A DNA stretch of 64,000 bases. Source: CAWBCI01 sp963787195 (GTDB lineage Bacteria > Bacteroidota > Bacteroidia > Bacteroidales > JAGOPY01). The first letter of the stretch is position 1, and every line of letters starts with the position of its first letter. Below, in pieces: positions 44,141 through 51,768 of the stretch. Both the position numbers and the translations under genes were made by a program. The stretch is from positions 18,036 through 82,035 of the forward strand of contig CAWBCI010000004.1 of the NCBI GenBank assembly GCA_963787195.1, written 5' to 3'. The notes beneath the pieces were generated by a model that saw only the letters and a program-made list of their open reading frames with translations, was not told where the DNA came from and searched no databases.

Positions 44141-45205
44141 ATGGCCCTTTTTTCTATCCCCGATATAAAGCTTTCCGGTGTCGCTGCCTGCGTTCCGGAA
44201 AGGGTATTTGACAACCGTGATTATGGCTGGAATGCTGATTCTGAAAGGGATTCCTTTATCAAGACTGTAGGGGTTGAAAAAAGACATGTGGTAAAGAAGG
44301 GCACAGCCACCTCCGATTTATGCCTGGCAGCAGCCTTTCCCCTGATGAAAGAACTGCAGTGGGACCCTGCTGAAATTGATGTGCTGATCTTTGTTTCCCA
44401 GTCGCGGGATTATCTGATCCCCGCCACCGCCTGCATTTTGCAGGAAAGACTCGGCTTATCCAAATCCTGCCTGGCTTTCGATATCAGCATGGGCTGTTCG
44501 GGCTATATTTATGGGCTTTCGGTGATCGCCAGCATGATGACGGGCGGCAGGCTCCGCAAAGGATTATTGCTCGTGGGCGATGTATCCACACGTAATACTT
44601 CCGAAAAAGATAAAAGCGCCTTCCCGCTCTTTGGTGACGGAGGTACGGCCACTGCCCTTGAATTCTCCAAAGATGCGCCTGAATTGGCCTTCAACCTGCA
44701 AACCGACGGCAAAGGCTACGAAGCCATTATTATCCCCGACGGTGGTATACGGAATTTTGTTAACGAAGAGACTTCATTCAAGTACGAAACTTTCGGGGAA
44801 GGGATCAGCCGTAATCGCCTGCATATCGCCCTTAATGGCGTGGATGTCTTCAATTTCTCCCTCCGGGAAGTTCCGCCCAATATCAGGGCTTTAATGGAAT
44901 TTGCCGGAACCTCAATAGAAAATATCGATCAATTCGTCTTCCACCAGGCGAATAAACTGATGAACGAATCGGTGAGAAGAAAAAGCAAGATCCCGGCCGA
45001 AAAATATCCTTATTCTATAGGTCAGTACGGGAATACCAGCTCAGCATCCATACCCCTGACCATGGTGACACAACTCAGGGATGAACTGGCCGGAAACAAA
45101 AGAAAACTCCTGCTTTGCGGTTTCGGGGTGGGATTATCATGGGGCAGCGTGATCCTTGAAAGTGATCATATCATATGTCCTGATTTAGTTGAATATAAAG
45201 ACTGA
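44141..45205 (+). CDS. Ketoacyl-ACP synthase III-like condensing enzyme (second copy)
   Basis: 354 residues with triad Cys119 (FDISMGCSGYIYG), His268 (FVFHQANKLM) and Asn298 (GQYGNTSSAS) and the GFGVGLSWGSV end. It starts 3 bases after the ACP stop, and the SDR gene follows 4 bases after its own stop. This KASIII-ACP-SDR trio matches sets found in O-antigen and capsule loci, where a short 3-oxo/3-hydroxyacyl group is built for attachment to a sugar. The product here is inferred only. Confidence 0.88.
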   Translation: MALFSIPDIKLSGVAACVPERVFDNRDYGWNADSERDSFIKTVGVEKRHVVKKGTATSDLCLAAAFPLMKELQWDPAEIDVLIFVSQSRDYLIPATACILQERLGLSKSCLAFDISMGCSGYIYGLSVIASMMTGGRLRKGLLLVGDVSTRNTSEKDKSAFPLFGDGGTATALEFSKDAPELAFNLQTDGKGYEAIIIPDGGIRNFVNEETSFKYETFGEGISRNRLHIALNGVDVFNFSLREVPPNIRALMEFAGTSIENIDQFVFHQANKLMNESVRRKSKIPAEKYPYSIGQYGNTSSASIPLTMVTQLRDELAGNKRKLLLCGFGVGLSWGSVILESDHIICPDLVEYKD

Positions 45206-45209
45206 TACT

Positions 45210-45959
45210 ATGGCTTTCTGCGATCTCAGCGATAAAATTTTTCTCGTCACCGGCGCCTCCTCAGGCATAGGGAAGGAAACTGCTATCAGGATCTCCCGTC
45301 AGGGCGGAAAGCTCATTATTAGTGGCAGGAACCCGGAAAAGCTCGACGAGACCTTCAAAATGCTTGAAAATGACGGGCATCTGGCAATCACTGCGGATCT
45401 TGTCCTGGAAGAACAGATCGATAAACTGGTGGACAGACTCCCTGAAATCGACGGCATAGTGCATTCAGCAGGCATCATAGGACCTACACCGGCCAAATTT
45501 ATCCGCCAGCAAAACATAGAGAAAATGTTCAGGATCAATTTTGAAGTTCCGGTCTTACTGACTGCCAAAGTCCTTCAAAAAAGAAAAATAAAAAACCATT
45601 CATCCATCATCTTTTTATCCACCATTGCCACCCAATTCCCTTATTTCGGCGGGAGCCTTTACACCTCCGCTAAAGCGGCCCTGGAAGCCTATGCACGCAA
45701 CCTGGCCCTGGAGCTTGCCGGGAAAGGAATACGTGTCAACTGTCTTTCGCCGGGACTGGTCAATACTCCCCTGATTACCGATCCCGCCAAAGAAGGCAAT
45801 CCCGAGATTATGGAGGATTCCCTGCAGCGTTACCTGAAAAAATATCCCATGGGCGTTGGTGAAGCCTCCGATGTAGCGAATGCCATCATCTTCTTCCTCT
45901 CGGATGAATCCCGCTGGATCTCCGGTTCCAATCTGGATATGGGGGGTATAGTACAATGA
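45210..45959 (+). CDS. Short-chain dehydrogenase/reductase, FabG-like
   Basis: 249 residues from the ATG at 45210; a TTG start 21 bases upstream would overlap the KASIII gene and is less likely. The Rossmann motif TGASSGIG (residues 14-21) and the catalytic Ser137-Tyr151-Lys155 set (FLSTIATQFPYF, YTSAKAA) are intact, as is NCLSPGLVNTPL. It would reduce a 3-oxoacyl-ACP to the 3-hydroxy form using NADPH. It is third in the ACP operon. A perfect palindrome starts 9 bases after its stop. Confidence 0.9.
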   Translation: MAFCDLSDKIFLVTGASSGIGKETAIRISRQGGKLIISGRNPEKLDETFKMLENDGHLAITADLVLEEQIDKLVDRLPEIDGIVHSAGIIGPTPAKFIRQQNIEKMFRINFEVPVLLTAKVLQKRKIKNHSSIIFLSTIATQFPYFGGSLYTSAKAALEAYARNLALELAGKGIRVNCLSPGLVNTPLITDPAKEGNPEIMEDSLQRYLKKYPMGVGEASDVANAIIFFLSDESRWISGSNLDMGGIVQ

Positions 45960-45968
45960 TCTTCCTCC

Positions 45969-45992
45969 AACAAGGGCTTGCAAGCCCTTGTT
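45969..45992. repeat. Perfect 24-bp palindrome
   Basis: Left arm AACAAGGGCTTG, right arm its exact complement (CAAGCCCTTGTT), no spacer. It lies just after the SDR stop. No T-run follows, so a REP-like element is as likely as a terminator. Confidence 0.7.
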
Positions 45993-46051
45993 AATGAATT
46001 AGTCACTATGAATGCACATTCTCATCATATCATATCCGGATATAAAATTCT

Positions 46052-46059
46052 TATCTTTG
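46052..46059 (+). promoter_or_regulatory. -7 promoter box of the 46076 glycosyltransferase
   Basis: TATCTTTG, an exact TAnnTTTG match 16 bases upstream of the ATG. Confidence 0.55.
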
Positions 46060-46075
46060 CCCTAAACTAATCTAA

Positions 46076-46999
46076 ATGAGTATCCCCGACTGCTCTGTAA
46101 TCGTTCCCGTATTCAATTCCGAAAACACTCTGGAAGAACTCTTTCAAAGAATTAAAAAGGTAATGGATGAAGAGGGGAAGAGCTTTGAGGTGATATTTGT
46201 GGAAGACGGGGGCTGGGACCGTAGCTGGGAGGTCCTTTCAAGCCTGAAATCAGATTATCCCGAAAACGTTTCGGCCATTACCCTGAGCAAGAACTACGGG
46301 CAGCACAATGCCACTTTCTGCGGATTTACCTTTGCCAAAGGCGATCTCATCCTCACGATCGACGACGACCTGCAAAACCCTCCGGAAGAAATTCCCAAAC
46401 TCTTCCGTCAGGCAGAAAAAACCAATGCCGAGCTTGTTTATGGTATCTATCATAAAAAACAACATTCCATTGCAAGGAATATAGCCAGCAAATCACTAAA
46501 GACGGCGGCTAAAGTATTCCTCGACCGGCCGGGCCAGGGCTCTTCTTTCCGCCTGATAAAAAGAGGACTTCTCGACAAACTCCTGGAACACAGCAATAAC
46601 TTCATTTTTATCGATGAGATTTTCAACTGGTATACAGATGAGATTGAATTCGTTTTCGTAGAACACCTCAAAAGACCCAAAACTTCCAAATCGGGTTATA
46701 CAGCCGGGAAACTGATCAAGATAGCCTATGATCTGATGTTTTATTATACCAATATTCCATTGAAGTTAATGGTTTACGGGGGACTCATAGTTTCGGTGAT
46801 AAGCTTCCTGCTGGGGATACAGTTTATGATCCGTAAATTCTTCTTCAATATTCCTCTGGGATACACTTCACTGATCGTTACAATACTCTTCTCAACAAGT
46901 ATCATTGTTTTCAGTCTGGGAGTAATAGGTGGTTACCTGAGCCGAATCTATCATGTTCAAAATAAAAAACCCCCCTTCAACATCCGGAAAGTCCTCTGA
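46076..46999 (+). CDS. Family 2 glycosyltransferase with two C-terminal membrane helices
   Basis: 307 residues. GT-A core: VIVPVFNSENTLEELF, FVEDGGWDRSW, and the metal-binding TIDDDLQNPPEEI, typical of ArnC/GtrB-like polyprenyl-phosphate sugar transferases. Two membrane helices (about 232-255 and 265-290) and a short basic tail follow. It is convergent with the sulfotransferase gene, stop to stop (no gap). Its own TATCTTTG promoter lies 16 bases upstream, so it is transcribed apart from the ACP operon. Confidence 0.87.
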   Translation: MSIPDCSVIVPVFNSENTLEELFQRIKKVMDEEGKSFEVIFVEDGGWDRSWEVLSSLKSDYPENVSAITLSKNYGQHNATFCGFTFAKGDLILTIDDDLQNPPEEIPKLFRQAEKTNAELVYGIYHKKQHSIARNIASKSLKTAAKVFLDRPGQGSSFRLIKRGLLDKLLEHSNNFIFIDEIFNWYTDEIEFVFVEHLKRPKTSKSGYTAGKLIKIAYDLMFYYTNIPLKLMVYGGLIVSVISFLLGIQFMIRKFFFNIPLGYTSLIVTILFSTSIIVFSLGVIGGYLSRIYHVQNKKPPFNIRKVL

Positions 47000-48073
47000 T
47001 TATTTACGCATGGATTGCATTTCCCGGTATTTGGCAGGTTTGAATAAACGCAGAAAAATTCCCGCCAGGTAAATCGGACCTTTATTCATTACAAAAGCCC
47101 TGATTTTATATGGCATTAAGTCCACCACCACCATGCCCATGCGGAATATGAGGGCGAGGGTCAGGCCAGGTAATGCAAGCAAATAGATACCCGGTCCGGC
47201 GCTTTTGTATTTCCGCTCATAACCTGCAATATCCGCGGTTTTCCCGGCAACAGCATCCGCTATTCTTACCTTTCTGTCGGGCAATTGCGATTTCCATATC
47301 CCGGCTTTTTTCGGATTGATTTTTTCCAGGAGGCTGCTCTGGTATTTCATGATAAAGGCTTCGGAATACTGATTCAGGACTTCTTCCCTCTTCTTATAAA
47401 AATCAAAAACTTCTTCCGAATAATCTATCCCGACAAACTTACAGAGCCTCCGGAACTGATTTACCGGATCATGCACCAGGTCTTCAAACTTTATCGTAGT
47501 ATAATCCCCTGGATTTTTCAGGGCTGCCCGCCTGAACTTCTTCACAAAATTGACCCATTTGGCAACCGTCATGGAAATGATGGGCATTTCAAAATCCACA
47601 TTGGTGATGGAAATATAATTGTCCCTGTAGTCTCTTGTAATATGGATGAATTTGGCATCCGGGAAAATCTTCTTCAATCTTTCAGTATAAATCGTATAAC
47701 CCGGATTTTTATCACCGAATATTTTAATTTCATTTTTATTAAAGAAGGAAGGATAATTCCGGTAAACCACCTTGCAGATATGGGCGTAGGTATTCTCCCC
47801 CTCACATTCCAGAATATCAGTCAAAAGCTTTTCATTATCCATTTTCCAGATATCGAAGCGCCATTGTTCCACAAGATCCAGGAAAAAATCCTTTAAGATT
47901 GCTTTAGACCAATGCTTGATATTTCCGTATTTAGGATAAAGATCGATGATGAATTTACATTCCACCGGGATGCAGACATCAGGGTGGGCATCAAAGAGGG
48001 TTCGGAGAAGGGTTGTTCCCGAACGGGGCCTTCCGACTATAAAAAATATAGGGGTCTGGTCTATTTTCTCCAT
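47000..48073 (-). CDS. Sulfotransferase family protein
   Basis: 357 residues. The 5'-phosphosulfate loop GRPRSGTTLLRTLFDAHP (about residues 14-31) and the 3'-phosphate region FIHITRDYRDNYIS identify a PAPS-dependent sulfotransferase. A hydrophobic C-terminal segment (GPGIYLLALPGLTLALIF) may associate with the membrane. It overlaps the flippase gene by 13 bases, so the two are coupled. Sulfation of an exported glycan or lipid is the natural reading from context. Confidence 0.88.
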   Translation of the reverse strand: MEKIDQTPIFFIVGRPRSGTTLLRTLFDAHPDVCIPVECKFIIDLYPKYGNIKHWSKAILKDFFLDLVEQWRFDIWKMDNEKLLTDILECEGENTYAHICKVVYRNYPSFFNKNEIKIFGDKNPGYTIYTERLKKIFPDAKFIHITRDYRDNYISITNVDFEMPIISMTVAKWVNFVKKFRRAALKNPGDYTTIKFEDLVHDPVNQFRRLCKFVGIDYSEEVFDFYKKREEVLNQYSEAFIMKYQSSLLEKINPKKAGIWKSQLPDRKVRIADAVAGKTADIAGYERKYKSAGPGIYLLALPGLTLALIFRMGMVVVDLMPYKIRAFVMNKGPIYLAGIFLRLFKPAKYREMQSMRK

Positions 48074-49371
48074 TTGTTTCTAATTATATCCCTCATTTCC
48101 AGCACAATTCCGAAATCACTTTTCCTGTATCTGAAAATTTCCACGATGGGGATTTTCAGTATTCTCGAATAGGCTATCGTATAAGCGAGGGCGCCGATGG
48201 CATAGCTCACATTCGTGGCGTAAGCTGCTCCTACCCCGCCGTAAATTGGTATCCAGAGCAAGTTCAGCAAAACATTCACCACCAGGGCGGGCACAAAGAT
48301 ATAAATTGTAAGCTGAGGTTTCCCCATACCGGCGATTTGTCCGCTTAGTATCCTGAAAAGCACGATCAGCAGGATACCGGGTAAGATCACCTGGATGATC
48401 TGTATACTCGGGATGAATTTATCTCCGAAAATAAGAGGCACCAGGAAGGGCGAAAGAAAATATATTCCGATGGCCACGAAAGCAGTAGCCAGTAATGAAA
48501 TCCGCAGGAGTTTTGTTGTCATGAGGGTCATTTCCATGGAATTGCCTGTGGTGGCTGTCCTGCTGAAGACCACTATTCCCATGGCCAGCGGCAATTGCCA
48601 TAATTGTTCTGCAATGCTTACCCCCAGGGAATAGATCCCGACTTCGGCAATGGTGGATAATCGTTGCAGTAATAAGATATCCAGTCTGAAATTAAGTTGA
48701 ATTATGAAGAAAGAGACCGAGAATACTATTCCGAGTTTTAAGAGGCTTTTTAATATTTTGGGATGAAATTTAAGATTGATATGATATTCTTTTCTGAGGA
48801 GATAGATCCCGTAAAAGGAGATCGCGTAATTGGAGATCAGGATGGCGACAACAGCTCCGATAACCTCGCCTTTGATCCACCAGACAAAGATAGCCACGAA
48901 TACCAGGTTCAGGAAATTGGCCGTCCAGTTCATCATATTGGCCTTCTGTATCTCGTCTTTTCCCAGGAAGATACCCCCGATATAAATTATGGCAAGTCTG
49001 ACAGGAATGGTAAGTAAAACCAGCGCGATCATGCCTATGGTAAAGTGGGAGGTGTCGACGAAAAAATACCCCACGATGCTCAGGATAATTCCAGCTATAC
49101 TTGAGAGTATCAGTAAATTCAGGATGGAAGAGACAAGTTCACTCTCATCATAAGTTTTGTGCCCCACATGGTAAACGGCTGATCCCCGGATTCCAAGGTG
49201 GGTCAGGCTGACGACTATCACCGGTACTATCAGCAGGGTGGTGTAGATACCATAGCCTTCCGGCCCCAGTATGCGGGTAAGCAGGACACTGATGAGCAGG
49301 GCGCTGATGATGGAAAAGACATTGCTGTTGAAAACCCCTACTATGTCCCTCCAGAATCTCCTCTTAGCCAT
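48061..49371 (-). CDS. Wzx-like polysaccharide flippase (MATE/MVF superfamily)
   Basis: 436 residues with about twelve membrane helices and the start pattern DIVGVFNSNVFSIISALLISVLLTRILGPEGYG, characteristic of Wzx/MATE-type lipid-linked oligosaccharide flippases. It would move an undecaprenyl-linked repeat across the inner membrane. It overlaps the downstream sulfotransferase start by 13 bases and follows the second radical SAM gene by 15 bases, so radical SAM, flippase and sulfotransferase form one minus-strand operon. Confidence 0.85.
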   Translation of the reverse strand: MAKRRFWRDIVGVFNSNVFSIISALLISVLLTRILGPEGYGIYTTLLIVPVIVVSLTHLGIRGSAVYHVGHKTYDESELVSSILNLLILSSIAGIILSIVGYFFVDTSHFTIGMIALVLLTIPVRLAIIYIGGIFLGKDEIQKANMMNWTANFLNLVFVAIFVWWIKGEVIGAVVAILISNYAISFYGIYLLRKEYHINLKFHPKILKSLLKLGIVFSVSFFIIQLNFRLDILLLQRLSTIAEVGIYSLGVSIAEQLWQLPLAMGIVVFSRTATTGNSMEMTLMTTKLLRISLLATAFVAIGIYFLSPFLVPLIFGDKFIPSIQIIQVILPGILLIVLFRILSGQIAGMGKPQLTIYIFVPALVVNVLLNLLWIPIYGGVGAAYATNVSYAIGALAYTIAYSRILKIPIVEIFRYRKSDFGIVLEMRDIIRNKWRK

Positions 49372-49386
49372 TGATCGGATTTATTA

Positions 49387-50793
49387 TTAATGTAGCAGGC
49401 CATCGGGCCCTTCAGTTTTATGTGGCATTCCCTTCAGCATTTTTTCCAGGTCCATGGGTTTGCGGCGGGTCCCAAATGCAATATTATGCCTTTCAAGACT
49501 GGCCGAATAAGCGAAGGTAGCGGCTTTGGCATTTCTAGTTTCCCTTAATGAACGCAGCAGTTTTTTGAAAAGTATCTTCTCATCCCACATCTTGGCCCAT
49601 TTTTCCTTCATGGCGCTCTTTAGTTCCTCCGGCGTCATTTTATCCGGCCTGAAGACGACATCCAGGAAATGATAGCGGCCCCAGTCTTTTGGATAATCCG
49701 TAAAAAGTAAGCGATTTTCCCTTTTCATCCTTTCAAATAAACCGGTCCCAGGCAGCGGGGTCACGATGGTTGCCTGTATGGCGTCCATATTGGATTTGAT
49801 GGCGAACTGGGCCCTGTGTTCAAGGTCTTCCAGCGTATCCCCGTCTATCCCGAAAATGAGGGCCCCCAGGACGGTAATGCCGTATTTGTGGATCTTGTCG
49901 AAGACTTTCTCATAATTCTCCACCCCTATTTTGAGGTTCATTTTCTTATTGGTCACCGCAAGCTGGTCCACCTTTTCCGATTCAATACCTATGAGGATCA
50001 TGCGGCAGCCGGCTTCGGCGGCATATTTCAGCACGTCTTCATTTTCAGCCACATTCAGCGAAGCCTGGCAGAGCCATTCCTTCTTTATACCCCTTTTTAT
50101 CATCCCTTTAAAAAGCTTAACCGCCCTTTCGGCTGATTGCTTGTTATAGCCGACCAGGTTGTCATCGACTATGAAAAGCCTTTCCTGCGGAATCGTCTCC
50201 ATTTCGTCCAGGACCTCTTCAACCGGCCTTTGCCGGTAGCAGTTGCCGTTGAAATAATGCACCGAGCAAAAGTCGCAGCGCATAGGGCAGCCACGGGTAG
50301 TCTGTATATTGGCGTATTTATATCCCGGATTGAAAAGGTCGCGGCGAGGGACAATGGCATTGTCAAGCGGCAGGAGTTCCCCCTTGTAGATCTGTTTCAT
50401 CTCCCCATTTTCAAAATCCCGGATCACATCCTTCCACACGCCCTCTGCCTCTCCTATCACAACTGTATCAACATATTCGAGCGCTTCTTCCGGCATCATC
50501 GAAACATGTATGCCTCCAATTACTGTTTTGATTCCTTTCTCACGGTAAATTGCTGCTATTTCATAAGCCCTTGGAACCTGGGCAGTGAGGCCGGTCAGGG
50601 CAACCAGGTCGGCCTCGCGGTATTCAAAAGCATCGAAATTCATATCCAGAAGTTCTACTTCCCAATCGGGTGGAGTCAGGGCGGCAACTATTCCAAGTCC
50701 AAGCGGAGGTGAGATCGTGTTGGTATCAAACAGGTCATCTTTAATAGCCTGGTTGATGGGATTGATGAGCAAAAGTCTTTTCTTCCTGAGCAT
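49387..50793 (-). CDS. B12-binding-type radical SAM enzyme (second copy)
   Basis: 468 residues from the ATG at 50793; an ATG at 50913 opens the frame earlier, but a TAACTTTG promoter box at 50827 lies inside that extension. It has the same layout as the copy at 37650: LLLINPINQ, PPLGLGIVAALTPPDWEVELL, VIGGIHVSMMPEEA, cluster motif GCPMRCDFC, FIVDDNLVGYNK and GIESEKVDQL. No DxHxxG cobalamin motif is visible. It heads an operon with the flippase and sulfotransferase, tying at least this copy to the exported glycan. Reaction unknown. Confidence 0.85.
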   Translation of the reverse strand: MLRKKRLLLINPINQAIKDDLFDTNTISPPLGLGIVAALTPPDWEVELLDMNFDAFEYREADLVALTGLTAQVPRAYEIAAIYREKGIKTVIGGIHVSMMPEEALEYVDTVVIGEAEGVWKDVIRDFENGEMKQIYKGELLPLDNAIVPRRDLFNPGYKYANIQTTRGCPMRCDFCSVHYFNGNCYRQRPVEEVLDEMETIPQERLFIVDDNLVGYNKQSAERAVKLFKGMIKRGIKKEWLCQASLNVAENEDVLKYAAEAGCRMILIGIESEKVDQLAVTNKKMNLKIGVENYEKVFDKIHKYGITVLGALIFGIDGDTLEDLEHRAQFAIKSNMDAIQATIVTPLPGTGLFERMKRENRLLFTDYPKDWGRYHFLDVVFRPDKMTPEELKSAMKEKWAKMWDEKILFKKLLRSLRETRNAKAATFAYSASLERHNIAFGTRRKPMDLEKMLKGMPHKTEGPDGLLH

Positions 50794-50826
50794 ATAGAGT
50801 TGTGAGTATATCCGGATTTCTCCCGA

Positions 50827-50834
50827 CAAAGTTA
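50827..50834 (-). promoter_or_regulatory. -7 promoter box of the second radical SAM operon
   Basis: TAACTTTG on the minus strand, 34 bases upstream of the ATG at 50793 and inside the longer alternative frame; it decides the start. Confidence 0.5.
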
Positions 50835-50920
50835 TAAATTTTAATATCCCTCCTTGCCTGAAAATCTGCCTGATCCGGAATGCAAAGCTGCATATTATCT
50901 TTAGGCTCCTCAAAAAACTT

Positions 50921-50928
50921 TACTTTTG
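50921..50928 (+). promoter_or_regulatory. -7 promoter box of the GNAT gene
   Basis: TACTTTTG, matching TAnnTTTG, 71 bases upstream of the ATG at 51000. Confidence 0.4.
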
Positions 50929-50999
50929 CATACTTTTTCCGTCTTAAACAGGACAATTGGGAATAGAAGCAGAATAATTTATTTCACAGTAAATTAAAA

Positions 51000-51665
51000 A
51001 TGATCATCACCAAATACCAGATCACCTTTACGCGCCTTCACCAGGAGGATATTGAGCTTGTCAGGCATTGGAGGAATGCACCTCAGATCAATCAGTACAT
51101 GGTATTCCGGGGTAATATCACCGAAGAAATGCAGCAGAAATGGTTTGATTCCATCAACAATAATAATAATCTCTATTTTATTGTTGAATATAAAGGGAAG
51201 AAGATAGGTCTGATCAACGGGAAAGATATTGACTGGGAGAAGAATACCATGGAAACAGGGGTGTTTTTCTGGGGTAAGGATGATTATAATACTCCCATTC
51301 CTTTGATGGGTAGCCTGGCTTTCGGGGAGCTGGGGATAGTGATCGCCCATTTGAATGCATATGCCCGGATCTTCAAATCCAATAGCCGTTCGATCCGTTT
51401 TAATAAGATGATAGGTTTCGAATTATGCGAAGGGCAGGAAAACGAAGAAAACCAGCTTTACATACTCACCCGGGAGAGTTTCCTTAAAAGGGGCTTCAAA
51501 ATCAGGAAAGCTTTGAATATGCTGGCAAAAGACCACAACCTGAAACTTATACTGGAGAAAGAAGATTTCGATTCCGGAATGGCCGAACTCATTCTCGAGC
51601 GGATTGATAAAAGCATGATCAAAGAGGTCACCGAGGATGAAAGAGGCGTCGTATATGGGTTTTGA
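51000..51665 (+). CDS. GNAT-family N-acyltransferase (PseH-like)
   Basis: 221 residues. The start ITFTRLHQEDIELVRHWRNAPQINQYM is the pattern of amino-sugar N-acetyltransferases such as PseH. GVFFWGKDDYNTPIPLMGSL and ARIFKSNSRSIRFNKMIGFE form the acyl-CoA-binding core of GNAT proteins. It would acylate an amino group, plausibly on a nucleotide sugar for the nearby flippase-dependent glycan. The ACP/KASIII/SDR operon nearby raises the possibility of an acyl-ACP donor, but this is inference. Its TGA stop is the first unit of a heptamer array. Confidence 0.75.
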   Translation: MIITKYQITFTRLHQEDIELVRHWRNAPQINQYMVFRGNITEEMQQKWFDSINNNNNLYFIVEYKGKKIGLINGKDIDWEKNTMETGVFFWGKDDYNTPIPLMGSLAFGELGIVIAHLNAYARIFKSNSRSIRFNKMIGFELCEGQENEENQLYILTRESFLKRGFKIRKALNMLAKDHNLKLILEKEDFDSGMAELILERIDKSMIKEVTEDERGVVYGF

Positions 51666-51690
51666 GTCGTGAGTCGTGAGTCGTGAAGTT
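51663..51690. repeat. Heptamer tandem repeat, unit TGAGTCG
   Basis: Three exact units and a degenerate fourth; the TGA of the first unit is the GNAT stop codon. The unit is a rotation of that at 27533. Confidence 0.75.
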
Positions 51691-51700
51691 GACAATCTAG

Positions 51701-51761
51701 TCACCCTTCTCCGTTGCGGAGAAAGCCTGTCCCGCTTTTTGCGGGAGGACGGGGGTGAGGT
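51701..51761. repeat. Three-way-junction-like intergenic element
   Basis: Outer stem TCACCC/GGGTGA (51701-51706 with 51753-51758) encloses two hairpins: TTCTCC-GTTGC-GGAGAA (51707-51723) and TCCCGC-TTTTT-GCGGGA (51730-51746). It lies between the converging GNAT and C1A protease genes. The compact fold is of the kind seen in dispersed miniature repeats; no T-run follows. Confidence 0.6.
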
Positions 51762-51768
51762 CATAAAA

